The notes: a model not told the origin generated them from the letters alone. A stretch of DNA of 6,615 nt from an uncultured Oxalobacteraceae bacterium (GCA_946478765.1 CAMLDH010000218.1:1-6615), one strand, 5' to 3'. Positions 1 through 6,287 are shown, counted from the stretch's first letter. A program made the numbers and translations.

Positions 1-1
1 T

Positions 2-793
2 GCACGCAAGCGTGTGTTCGGCTATCGCTTCATGGCGTATGCGATTCTCGGCATCGCCACCATCGGTTTCCTGGTGTGGGGGCACCACATGTTCGTGTCG
101 GGCCAGTCGATGTACGCCGGCATGGTGTTTTCGATGCTGAGTTTTCTGGTGGCGATTCCATCGGCGATCAAGGTGTTCAACTGGACGGCAACCTTGTACA
201 CGGGCTCGATCCCCTTGTCGGCGCCGATGCTGTATGCGCTCGGCTTTGTCGGCCTGTTCACCATCGGCGGCATGACCGGATTGTTCCTGGCGGCGCTTGC
301 GCTCGATGTGCACCTGACCGATACCTACTTCGTGATTGCGCATTTTCATTACATCATGGTGGGCGGTTCGGTGATGGCTTATCTGGGCGGCATTCATTTC
401 TGGTGGCCGAAAATCAGCGGAAAAATGTATCCCGAAATGTGGGGACGGATTGCGGCGGTGATTATTTTCTTCGGCTTCAACCTGACGTTTTTCCCGCAAT
501 ACCTGCTCGGTTATCTCGGCATGCCGCGCCGCTATCATTCGTACCCGCCCGAGTTTCAGCTATTGAACATCTTGTCATCGGCGGGCGCGTCGATCCTGGC
601 GGTCGGTTATCTGTTGCCGTTGTTTTATTTCGGCTGGTCGCTTTTTTACGGGAAAAGGGCAGAAGCGAATCCGTGGGACGCGACCGGACTGGAATGGAAA
701 GCTGCGTCGCCGCCGCCGACGGAAAATTTCGATCGAACGCCGACGGTGACCGAGGAAGCGTACGCGTATTCACCGCAGAAGCGCGCGCCATGA
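2..793 (+). CDS. ctaD: Cytochrome c oxidase subunit I, C-terminal part (5' end outside window)
   Basis: This is the catalytic subunit of an aa3/caa3-type haem-copper oxidase, an inner-membrane proton pump that reduces oxygen to water. The frame is open from base 2, so the gene enters from the left; about 263 codons are visible, covering roughly helices VI/VII to XII. The CuB histidine pair lies in WGHHMF (codons at 83-88). A lysine in [10 protein letters not shown] (codon at 170) matches the K-pathway Lys319 of bovine COX1. The HFHY motif (codons 341-349) supplies the haem a3 and haem a ligands. [16 protein letters not shown] carries the arginine pair near the haem propionates. The hydrophilic tail after about base 655 includes a PPPTENFD stretch, similar to the bovine PPPYHTFEEP end. 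The stop overlaps the next start by 4 bases (ATGA), indicating an operon. Identity is very secure; the aa3 versus caa3 subtype cannot be told without subunit II. Confidence 0.97.
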   Translation, partial: ARKRVFGYRFMAYAILGIATIGFLVWGHHMFVSGQSMYAGMVFSMLSFLVAIPSAIKVFNWTATLYTGSIPLSAPMLYALGFVGLFTIGGMTGLFLAALALDVHLTDTYFVIAHFHYIMVGGSVMAYLGGIHFWWPKISGKMYPEMWGRIAAVIIFFGFNLTFFPQYLLGYLGMPRRYHSYPPEFQLLNILSSAGASILAVGYLLPLFYFGWSLFYGKRAEANPWDATGLEWKAASPPPTENFDRTPTVTEEAYAYSPQKRAP

Positions 794-1434
794 GCGACAC
801 TGCGCCCGTATTGGCCGAACAGTTCGAGACGCCGGAGCAGCAGCGCGAGAGCGCCACGTTCGGCATCTGGGTTTTCATTGCCACCGAGCTGATGTTTTTC
901 GGCCCCTTGTTTCTTGGTTACCTGTATGGCCGCACGCATTTCGGCCCCGCCTTTGCCGCCGCCAGTCATCGCACGCATCTCTGGCTGGGCACGATCAACA
1001 CGGCCATCTTGCTGACCAGCAGCCTGACCATCGCGCTGGCGGTGCGCGCGGCGCAACTGGACGAGAGAAGGGCGCTCGTGCGGCTGCTGACGGCAACCGC
1101 CGCGCTCGGCGCGCTGTTTCTGGGCCTGAAGGGATGGGAGTATTACCAGGAATGGCGGGAAGCGCTGGTGCCGGTTTTTCGTTTTTCCTTTGACGCGCGG
1201 TTTGCCGCCGGCGCGCGGTATTTCTTTTATCTGTATTACCTGATGACAGGACTGCATGCATTGCATCTGGCGATCGGCATCGGCTTGGTCGCGCTGCTTG
1301 GCCGGCGAGCGCGCATGCGGCAATTCGGTTCCGCGTATTACACGCCGGTTGAGGTTGTCGGCCTGTATTGGCACTTTGTCGATATTGTCTGGATCTTCCT
1401 GTATCCGCTGATTTACCTGCTGGAGCGATATTGA
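790..1434 (+). CDS. ctaE: Cytochrome c oxidase subunit III
   Basis: This 214-residue integral membrane subunit of the same oxidase stabilises subunit I and is not itself a redox centre. It starts at the ATG overlapping the subunit I stop; the same frame is open further upstream, but that part lies inside subunit I. Five hydrophobic segments can be seen, at about residues 24-47, 64-87, 95-117, 143-171 and 191-212. This is the short five-helix form typical of caa3 and bo-type oxidases rather than the seven-helix mitochondrial form. Family marks are [18 protein letters not shown] with the conserved membrane glutamate (E33), KGWEYYQEW (115-122) and the C-terminal [17 protein letters not shown] signature (191-207). 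No clear Shine-Dalgarno precedes it, so translation probably depends on coupling. Its stop overlaps the next ATG by one base. Confidence 0.96.
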   Translation: MSDTAPVLAEQFETPEQQRESATFGIWVFIATELMFFGPLFLGYLYGRTHFGPAFAAASHRTHLWLGTINTAILLTSSLTIALAVRAAQLDERRALVRLLTATAALGALFLGLKGWEYYQEWREALVPVFRFSFDARFAAGARYFFYLYYLMTGLHALHLAIGIGLVALLGRRARMRQFGSAYYTPVEVVGLYWHFVDIVWIFLYPLIYLLERY

Positions 1435-1481
1435 TGAACTCTGCGATGAACTCTGCGATGAATTCTGCAATGAACCCCGCG
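1434..1481 (+). repeat. Four-copy 12-bp tandem repeat at a start codon
   Basis: Four consecutive 12-base units begin at 1434, 1446, 1458 and 1470. Units 1 and 2 are identical (ATGAACTCTGCG), unit 3 differs at two positions and unit 4 at two. They encode [16 protein letters not shown], so each unit supplies an in-frame ATG. Loss or gain of a unit keeps the frame. The divergence of units 3 and 4 suggests that the first two are the most recent duplication. Confidence 0.93.
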
Positions 1482-1790
1482 CCGTTATCCCGTTACCTGC
1501 TGGTGTGGGCTGCGTTAGTCACGCTGCTGGCGCTCACCTGCGCCAGCGCATTTGTGCCGCTCGGCTGGTTGAACGGCGCATTGAATATGGGGATCGCATC
1601 GATCAAGGCTGCACTGGTTGCTGCTTTCTTCATGCGCTTGCGCCGCAGCAGCCTGTTGTTTCGCGTGTGCGCGGCGACAGCCTTGTTCACATTGGCATTG
1701 CTGTTCGGATTGTCCGGCAGCGATTACGCCACGCGCAGCATCAGTCCGGCGTTATGGAGTCCGCCCGTGAATTTGCCAACACAAAGATAG
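1434..1790 (+). CDS. Small cytochrome c oxidase subunit IV (COX4_pro-like)
   Basis: This 118-residue small membrane protein closes the oxidase operon. Hydrophobic segments lie at about residues 21-41, 51-68 and 75-94. The middle one, NMGIASIKAALVAAFFMRLR, has the A-x-x-K-A-x-L-V-x-x-F-F-M-x-L pattern of the prokaryotic subunit IV family (caa3 CtaF / CyoD-like), which helps assemble and stabilise the oxidase. The first ATG overlaps the subunit III stop (TGATG). Three further in-frame ATG codons at 1446, 1458 and 1470 sit in a 12-bp tandem repeat, giving possible products of 118, 114, 110 or 106 residues. I choose the first because of the overlap and a GGAG-like stretch at 1422-1425; the MNSA repeats themselves look non-functional. 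The family call is good, though sequence in this family is weakly conserved. Confidence 0.88.
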   Translation: MNSAMNSAMNSAMNPAPLSRYLLVWAALVTLLALTCASAFVPLGWLNGALNMGIASIKAALVAAFFMRLRRSSLLFRVCAATALFTLALLFGLSGSDYATRSISPALWSPPVNLPTQR

Positions 1791-1798
1791 CCGTGAAC

Positions 1799-1808
1799 AC
1801 ACATGTGT
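1799..1808. repeat. Short palindrome after the oxidase operon
   Basis: A perfect 10-bp palindrome, ACACATGTGT, lies just after the subunit IV stop. It is flanked by a GCCGT (1790-1794) / ACGGC (1817-1821) pair that could extend it into a longer imperfect hairpin. No T-run follows on the plus strand, so it is at best a weak transcription end or processing signal. Confidence 0.3.
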
Positions 1809-1905
1809 CGCAGATTACGGCGCGGCTGGCGCTGATAAAAGCCAATCCGTAGATCCATCAGCTTGATCGTGATGTGCCGCTGATATGCCAAAGGCAAAAA
1901 TGCGC

Positions 1906-1948
1906 TTGTAGTCATATATCAATAATTACATCATAGTGTGATATATTT
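1906..1948 (+). promoter_or_regulatory. AT-rich dyad and probable promoter of the MarR gene
   Basis: An AT-rich island stands out from the GC-rich surroundings 50-90 bases before the marR start. It holds an inverted repeat, ATATATCA (1914-1921) and TGATATAT (1939-1946), with 17 bases between the arms. A second, smaller dyad, ATCA(1930-1933)-N5-TGAT(1939-1942), is nested on the right. TATATT at 1942-1947 matches the -10 consensus at 5 of 6 positions; the -35 is poor (TCAATA, 1919-1924, 17-base spacing). MarR proteins commonly bind such palindromes in their own promoter. That this one is an autoregulatory operator is inference. Confidence 0.4.
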
Positions 1949-1995
1949 CGCGTCTTTGACTGAAACGGCAAGTTGCCTTTGCCGTATTGCCCCCT

Positions 1996-2421
1996 ATGAA
2001 AACTGCAAGCCGCCTCGTCAAAGGCGATTTCGAGGCATTGTCTGAATTCCGTTATCAGCTACGTCGCTTTCTGCGCTTTAGCGAGGATGCGGCCGAAAAG
2101 GCGGGGCTGACGCCGTTGCAATATTTGTTGCTGCTGCATATCAAAGGTTTTCCCGGCCGCGAATCGGCAACGGTGGGCGAGCTGGCGGAGCGCTTGCAGG
2201 CGCAGCACCACGGTGTGGTGGCGTTGATCTCGCGCTGCGAAACTGCCGGTTTGGTCACCCGCTCGCCCGGCATCGAGGATCGCCGCCAGGTTATCGTGCG
2301 CCTCACGCGGCTCGGCGAGCAACGGCTGCACCATTTGGCGGAGCTGCATCGCGCCGAGCTTCAATCACTGGCGAACGTATTCGAGGTTGCCAATATTTCT
2401 GCATTCAATGACCGGGACTAA
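1996..2421 (+). CDS. MarR-family transcriptional regulator
   Basis: This 141-residue cytoplasmic DNA-binding protein has the size and layout of MarR winged-helix regulators. An N-terminal dimer helix (about 12-35) is followed by LTPLQYLLLLHI (38-49). The helix-turn-helix spans about 59-88 (TVGELAERLQAQHHGVVALI then RCETAGLVTRS). The wing is tipped by EDRRQVIVRLT (94-104), with the conserved D-R pair, and a C-terminal helix follows. I start at the ATG at 1996; a TTG three codons upstream is possible. Neither has a clear Shine-Dalgarno. The protein is unusually short after the last dimer helix. It stands between the oxidase operon and a ClC gene on the same strand. It may control itself or the ClC gene, but the ligand and targets cannot be read from sequence. 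Confidence 0.93.
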   Translation: MKTASRLVKGDFEALSEFRYQLRRFLRFSEDAAEKAGLTPLQYLLLLHIKGFPGRESATVGELAERLQAQHHGVVALISRCETAGLVTRSPGIEDRRQVIVRLTRLGEQRLHHLAELHRAELQSLANVFEVANISAFNDRD

Positions 2422-2423
2422 GC

Positions 2424-2447
2424 AGGTCGTCAAAAATATGTTGACCT
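2424..2447 (+). terminator. Weak stem-loop just after marR
   Basis: Arms AGGTC (2424-2428) and GACCT (2443-2447) lie three bases after the marR stop, with a competing pairing GTCAA (2429-2433) / TTGAC (2441-2445) inside. The stem is short and no T-run follows, so this is only a tentative transcript-end or operator candidate. Confidence 0.2.
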
Positions 2448-2506
2448 ACTGTTTATCCATCATGCCGGTTGCGGGCGGGCGCTTGCGTTTGAGAGCGGAC
2501 AGTCAG

Positions 2507-2600
2507 TTTCCCCGTCATTCCCGCGCAGGCGGGAATCCATGCTGAGCTTGCTCGCTCCACCGACCCATGGATTCCCGCCTGCGCGGGAATGACGGGGAAA
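2507..2600. repeat. Perfect 35-bp inverted repeat with dRS3/REP-like cores
   Basis: Bases 2507-2541 and 2566-2600 are exact reverse complements over all 35 positions, separated by a 24-base loop. Each arm holds its own smaller dyad, ATTCCCGC-GCAG-GCGGGAAT (2517-2536 and its mirror at 2571-2590). That fits the ATTCCC-N8-GGGAAT form of the neisserial dRS3 element and the CATTCCCGCGCAGGCGGGAA family widely scattered between genes in beta- and gamma-proteobacteria. When translated by chance it gives the familiar spurious 'IPAQAGIHG / IPACAGMTG' peptides. As RNA it could form a very stable hairpin between marR and the ClC gene. It is a repeat unit without its own gene, probably mobilised in trans or by recombination. 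Confidence 0.95.
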
Positions 2601-2685
2601 GGTTTGTCGATAGAGCGCGGGTTCCATCCCGCCTTCGAACATGTCAAAAGAATTCTGAACACCTGCTTAACTTTCTTAAAATTTC

Positions 2686-4428
2686 ATGACCACTCATCAA
2701 CGTGATTTCGGCCAGGACCGACGGCTTTTATATCTTTCTGCAATTGCCGCCGTCATCGGCGGAGTCAGCACAATCGCTGCGTTTGTATTGGTAAATACAA
2801 TCCATTTATTCACCAATCTCTTTTTTTTCCATACCCTGTCGTTTGCCGATCGATCGCCGGCTGGGCACGCTCTGGGCCTGTGGGTCATGGCGGTGCCGGT
2901 GATCGGCGGTCTGATCGTCGGCGTGATGGCGCGCTTCGGATCGGAGAAAATCCGTGGCCATGGCATTCCGGAAGCAATTGAAGCGATCTTGTTCGGCAAG
3001 AGCCGCATGTCCGCCAAGGTCGCGCTGCTCAAACCTTTGGCGTCGGGGATCGTCATCGGAAGCGGCGGCCCGTTCGGTGCGGAGGGGCCGATCATCATGA
3101 CCGGCGGCGCCCTTGGCTCGCTGATTGCACAACATTTTTCGGTCAGCGCCGGCGAGCGCAAGACGCTGTTGGTGGCGGGCGCGACTGCCGGCATGACCGC
3201 GGTGTTCGGCACGCCGGTCGCTGCCGTGCTGCTGGCCGTCGAACTATTGCTCTTCGAATGGCGGCCGCGCAGCCTGCTGCCGGTCATTCTGGCGTGTTCG
3301 GTAGCAGGGTTCGCGCGGCCCTGGTTGCTGGAGGCAGGTCCTTTATTCCCACTCCGTACCGAGCCGGTCGGCATTGCAGCGCTTGGCGTATGCATGGTCG
3401 CGGGCTTGCTGTGCGGCGCGCTGTCGGCCAGCATGTCGCTGGCGCTCTACAAAGTGGAAGACATGTTTGCCAAACTGCCGATCCACTGGATGTGGTGGCC
3501 GGCAATCGGCGCCTGTGCGGTAGGTGCGGGTGGATACCTGGAGCCGCGCGCGCTCGGCGTTGGCTATGATGTGATTGCCGATCTGCTCAATCATCGCATC
3601 GTCGCGTCCGCGGCACTATCGCTTCTGCTGGTGAAAGCCGTCATATGGGTGGTTGCACTGGGCTCCGGAACGTCCGGCGGCGTGCTGGCGCCGCTACTGA
3701 TGTTGGGCGCAGGGCTGGGAACGGTGGTGGCGATTATATTTCCAGGCAGCGATCCGACACTCTGGCCTTTGGTGTGCATGGCAGCCGTTCTGGCCGGCGT
3801 ACTGGGGGCGCCATTGACGGCGGCAGTTTTCGCGCTGGGTTTGACCGGTGACTTCAATGCGCTGCTGCCGCTGCTTCTTGCAACCGGCGTGTCCTACGGC
3901 TTCACGGTACTGGTCATGCGGCGCTCCATCATGACGGAAAAACTCGCCCGGCGCGGATTGCATATCTATCGCGAATACAGTGTCGATCCGCAGGAACGGG
4001 TATTTATCGACGAGGTGATGTCCACCGATGTAAACACGATCAATGCAAGCTTGCCGTTGCAGGAAATCACTGCCCGCTATTTTGGATTGACGCAGCGCCA
4101 TCGGGCTTTTCCCATCGTCACAGAGGAAGGCGCGGTGCTGGGCATGCTTGACCGGACGGTTCTGGAAAATGGATTGCGGAATCATCCCGAAATCAGTAAA
4201 GCCGAAACCCTGTGCGGGGAGGACGAACCTCACTTTGCACTGCCGACGGAAACCTGCCAGACCGTGGCGCGACGGATGGCGGCACTGCATCTTGAACGCT
4301 TGCCCGTTGTTGCCGACGTGCTGACGATGCGCTTGATCGGCATTGTCAGCAGAAGCGATCTCGTCAAGCCTGCTCGCACGACCTTTCAGGAAGAGCATGT
4401 GCGAGAGCGGATGATTGGAAAATCCTGA
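2686..4428 (+). CDS. ClC-family chloride channel/antiporter with C-terminal CBS pair
   Basis: This 580-residue inner-membrane anion transporter has a ClC core (about residues 15-420) and two cytoplasmic CBS domains (about 439-495 and 503-562), which in this family often bind adenine nucleotides. Filter motifs are GHGIPE (91-96, for GSGIP), GSGGPFGAEGP (125-135, with gating glutamate E133 but A132 for the usual arginine) and GTSGGVLAP (328-336, for GxFxP). By hand alignment with E. coli ClC-ec1, proton glutamate E203 corresponds to L187 and pore Tyr445 to M416, so coupled H+ exchange is uncertain. The ATG at 2686 starts a plausible N-terminus, with the first hydrophobic segment at about 15-37; no good ribosome site is visible. 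The gene follows marR on the same strand and converges with lrp. The family is certain; ion and mechanism are not. Confidence 0.95.
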   Translation: MTTHQRDFGQDRRLLYLSAIAAVIGGVSTIAAFVLVNTIHLFTNLFFFHTLSFADRSPAGHALGLWVMAVPVIGGLIVGVMARFGSEKIRGHGIPEAIEAILFGKSRMSAKVALLKPLASGIVIGSGGPFGAEGPIIMTGGALGSLIAQHFSVSAGERKTLLVAGATAGMTAVFGTPVAAVLLAVELLLFEWRPRSLLPVILACSVAGFARPWLLEAGPLFPLRTEPVGIAALGVCMVAGLLCGALSASMSLALYKVEDMFAKLPIHWMWWPAIGACAVGAGGYLEPRALGVGYDVIADLLNHRIVASAALSLLLVKAVIWVVALGSGTSGGVLAPLLMLGAGLGTVVAIIFPGSDPTLWPLVCMAAVLAGVLGAPLTAAVFALGLTGDFNALLPLLLATGVSYGFTVLVMRRSIMTEKLARRGLHIYREYSVDPQERVFIDEVMSTDVNTINASLPLQEITARYFGLTQRHRAFPIVTEEGAVLGMLDRTVLENGLRNHPEISKAETLCGEDEPHFALPTETCQTVARRMAALHLERLPVVADVLTMRLIGIVSRSDLVKPARTTFQEEHVRERMIGKS

Positions 4429-4442
4429 GTTGCTTGCCAAAA

Positions 4443-4509
4443 GTGGTGCGACAGAAGTAGGGCGCATCGTGATGCGCCGGATGGCGGTAGGCAAATCAAC
4501 CCGCACCAC
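4443..4509. terminator. Nested inverted repeats between convergent ClC and lrp genes
   Basis: The core is a perfect hairpin, GGCGCATC (4461-4468) / GATGCGCC (4471-4478), read as a 7-bp stem with a CGTG loop. It is enclosed by an outer perfect 8-bp pair, GTGGTGCG (4443-4450) / CGCACCAC (4502-4509). A crossing pair, TTGCC (4434-4438) / GGCAA (4490-4494), is also possible. No long T-run follows on either strand, so it is not a textbook intrinsic terminator. Its position between two converging genes suggests a bidirectional transcription end. Confidence 0.45.
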
Positions 4510-4533
4510 CCGCACACTGATACGAAAACCGCT

Positions 4534-5016
4534 CTAATAAACCGGCAAGCGGCTCGATGACTTGATTTCGCGTAACGCAAGACTGGAATGAATCGACGTG
4601 ACGCCGGGCATGACGCGCAGTACCTGTTCGACGAATTGGCCGTACGAATCCAGGTCCTCGGCAACCACTTGCAACAGGTAATCCGCAGCCCCGGTGATCT
4701 TGTGGCAAGACAGCACTTTCGGATGCGCCAGAATCGCTTTTTCAAAGCGATTCGGCGAGTCATCCGTATGAATGCCAAACCCCAGTTGCACGAAGGCCAG
4801 GACGCCGTAGCCAAGCTTGCGGCGATTGAGAATGGCCTGGTATCCCTCGATAAACCCTTCTTCCTCCAGCCTGTGCAGCCGGCGCCAGCACGGCGTCACG
4901 CTCAGCGACAGCCGCTCCGCCAGCTTGGCATTGGACAAGGCACCGTCTTCCTGCAAGAGACGCAAAATAGATCGATCCACCTCATCGAGATCAGTATTGA
5001 GCCGATTATTTCTCAT
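4534..5016 (-). CDS. Lrp/AsnC-family transcriptional regulator
   Basis: This 160-residue DNA-binding regulator responds to amino acids in known family members. The N-terminal helix-turn-helix lies at about residues 10-59: LDEVDRSILRLLQEDGALSN, then AKLAERLSLSVTPCWRRLHR with the typical S-x-T-P-C-W-R-R recognition helix. The ligand and assembly RAM domain fills about 66-150, with VLSCHKITGAADYLLQVVAE (101-120) as its central signature. I start at the ATG whose first base is 5016, which gives the usual family length. A TTG at 5046 would add ten residues but would overlap the likely -10 element. Neither start has a visible Shine-Dalgarno. The gene is divergent from the acetylpolyamine amidohydrolase gene and so is its likely local regulator; comparable Lrp relatives often sit beside ornithine or arginine catabolic genes. 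Confidence 0.94.
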   Translation of the reverse strand: MRNNRLNTDLDEVDRSILRLLQEDGALSNAKLAERLSLSVTPCWRRLHRLEEEGFIEGYQAILNRRKLGYGVLAFVQLGFGIHTDDSPNRFEKAILAHPKVLSCHKITGAADYLLQVVAEDLDSYGQFVEQVLRVMPGVTSIHSSLALREIKSSSRLPVY

Positions 5017-5046
5017 TTGTTTAATTAAATAGTCAGTTCGACTCAA

Positions 5047-5069
5047 ATCATATCATTCGATGTATAGAT
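5047..5069. promoter_or_regulatory. Operator-like dyad and lrp promoter in the divergent spacer
   Basis: A 23-bp interrupted dyad has the form ATC-N4-CAT-N3-ATG-N4-GAT, centred at 5058. It is AT-rich and of the size expected for an Lrp/AsnC site. On the minus strand its edge contains TATGAT (5052-5047), a 5-of-6 match to the -10 consensus. This would place the lrp transcript start near 5040, about 24 bases before the chosen ATG. Binding here would cover the lrp promoter, consistent with autoregulation. The -35 is not convincing. Role inferred from position and symmetry. Confidence 0.4.
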
Positions 5070-5098
5070 AAAGCGAAACAATTCCAGCCCGCCGGCGA

Positions 5099-5104
5099 CA
5101 TAAT
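5099..5104 (+). promoter_or_regulatory. Candidate -10 element for the amidohydrolase gene
   Basis: CATAAT matches the -10 consensus at 5 of 6 positions and lies 33 bases before the aphA start. The best -35 upstream, GAAACA (5075-5080, 18-base spacing), is poor, which would fit a promoter needing an activator bound at the nearby dyad. Tentative. Confidence 0.25.
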
Positions 5105-5137
5105 AGTTTTACTTTCTTCATTATCCGGCGAACCAGC

Positions 5138-6169
5138 ATGCTCACTATTTACAGCGATAACCATCGCCTGCACTACGGCACTGAACTGAAGGACGGCGTC
5201 CTGAAGCCCTGCTTTGAAATGCCCAGTCGCGCAGACACCGTGTTGGCCCGAGTTCAGGCTGTCGGCCTAGGCGACATCATCGGACCGCATGACTATCCGT
5301 CTTCCGCGTATAGCGCGGTGCACACCAAGCGCTACGTCCGCTTTCTTGAGAACGCATGGAGCAACTGGGTTGCGGCGGGACGCTCGCATGATGCCCTGCC
5401 GCTGATATGGCCGGTGCGGGATTTGCGCAGCGACATGGAGCCTGATCATATCGATGGCAAGCTGGGCTTTTACGCAATGGATGCCGGTGTGCCGATTACC
5501 GCCGGAACGTGGGAGGCGGTACGCACCAGCGCCAATCTTGCGCTGACGGGCATGGAGGCGATCGCCGCCGGCGCATCGAGCGCGTTTGCCTTGTGCCGTC
5601 CTCCGGGGCATCATGCCGCCGCCGAATACATGGGCGGGTATTGCTATCTGAATAATACCGCGATTGCGGCGCAAGGTTTCATTGCCAGAGGCGCGAAGCG
5701 GGTGGCCGTAATCGACGTCGACTACCACCACGGCAATGGCACGCAAAGCATCTTTTACGATCGTGCCGACGTGCTGTTCCTCTCGCTGCATGGCGATCCG
5801 AAAGACTCCTATCCCTATTTTCTCGGCCGTGGCGATGAATGCGGCGCCGGCGCCGGCGCCGGCTTCAATCACAACTATCCGCTCCCGCATGGCACGGCAT
5901 GGGACACATACCGCATTGCATTGGATGATGCCTGCCGCAAGCTTGCCGCGTATGCGCCCGACGCCATTGTGGTCTCGCTCGGCGTGGATACGTTCAAGGA
6001 CGATCCGATCAGCCGGTTCAGACTGGAAAGCGACGACTACCTGCGCATGGGTGAAGTCATTGCCGGCCCAGGCAAGCCGACACTGTTCGTGATGGAAGGC
6101 GGTTACATGGTGGACGATATCGGCGTGAATGCCGTCAACGTCTTGCTCGGTTTTGAAGGCCGGGTCTGA
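5138..6169 (+). CDS. aphA: Acetylpolyamine amidohydrolase (HDAC-fold deacetylase)
   Basis: This 343-residue zinc amidohydrolase belongs to the class II-like histone deacetylase superfamily, acting in the cytoplasm to remove acetyl groups from acetylputrescine, acetylspermidine and related compounds. It closely resembles Mycoplana ramosa AphA (341 residues) along its whole length and keeps the same numbering at catalytic sites. These are H158/H159 in RPPGHHA, zinc ligands D195 and H197 in DVDYHHGNGT and D284 in SLGVDTF, and Y323 in MEGGYM. FEMPSRAD (26-33) and WPVRDLRSD (91-99) lie in the region that shapes the narrow, dimer-linked active-site entrance in that enzyme. Start at ATG 5138; the ribosome site is weak (GGCGA at 5127-5131). 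The gene is divergent from lrp and 132 bases ahead of ocd. Substrate could also be another small acetylated amine or amino acid. Confidence 0.93.
   Translation: MLTIYSDNHRLHYGTELKDGVLKPCFEMPSRADTVLARVQAVGLGDIIGPHDYPSSAYSAVHTKRYVRFLENAWSNWVAAGRSHDALPLIWPVRDLRSDMEPDHIDGKLGFYAMDAGVPITAGTWEAVRTSANLALTGMEAIAAGASSAFALCRPPGHHAAAEYMGGYCYLNNTAIAAQGFIARGAKRVAVIDVDYHHGNGTQSIFYDRADVLFLSLHGDPKDSYPYFLGRGDECGAGAGAGFNHNYPLPHGTAWDTYRIALDDACRKLAAYAPDAIVVSLGVDTFKDDPISRFRLESDDYLRMGEVIAGPGKPTLFVMEGGYMVDDIGVNAVNVLLGFEGRV
5843..5860 (+). repeat. Three-copy GGCGCC microsatellite inside aphA
   Basis: Three tandem GGCGCC hexamers encode the glycine-alanine stretch at residues 236-241 of the amidohydrolase. The related M. 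ramosa enzyme also has a GAGAG turn here, so most of the run is explained by the protein. Hexamer changes would keep the frame. Confidence 0.7.
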
Positions 6170-6251
6170 ACACACTGTTCAGCGAGCTGCCGGCGGCTAA
6201 TTGACCTGGAATTCCACAACGACTGGATCGCGAGAAGCTGGCCGGCAATCC

Positions 6252-6272
6252 GGACAGGAATATCGCCTGTTC
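6252..6272 (+). other. Small hairpin in the ocd leader
   Basis: GGACAGG (6252-6258) and CCTGTTC (6266-6272) form a 7-bp stem (one G-U pair in RNA) with a 7-base loop, 15 bases before the ocd ribosome site. Just upstream lies a CCGG-CAAT-CCGG (6242-6253) that competes with it. It could be a leader structure or chance; no T-run follows. Confidence 0.25.
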
Positions 6273-6287
6273 GCATAAAAATTCACT

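Noticed and set aside
76..789. Long open frame upstream of the subunit III start, in the same frame
   Set aside because: It runs across subunit I in another frame and gives arginine- and histidine-rich, non-membrane sequence; only the part from 790 is real.
646..1470. 274-codon minus-strand open frame opposite the oxidase genes
   Set aside because: It is a low-complexity Q/R-rich product, antisense to conserved membrane proteins; its SSQSSSQSS start is only the complement of the tandem repeat.
2453..2662. Minus-strand open frames of 60-69 codons over the inverted repeat
   Set aside because: Their peptides (IPAQAGIHG, IPACAGMTG) are the usual chance translation of this repeat family, with no ribosome site.
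5017..5046. Ten-residue N-terminal extension of the Lrp protein from a TTG
   Set aside because: It makes the protein longer than usual for the family and overlaps the likely -10 element; the ATG at 5016 fits better.
5267..6175. 302-codon minus-strand open frame opposite aphA
   Set aside because: It lies wholly antisense to a gene with intact catalytic motifs and shows no recognisable domain; it is a high-GC shadow.
6174..6185. 12-base direct repeat ACTGTTCAGCGA, also at 6601-6612 inside ocd
   Set aside because: In both places it reads LFSE in one frame, hinting at an ocd remnant after aphA, but the match does not extend. One 12-base repeat is expected by chance in a window this size.
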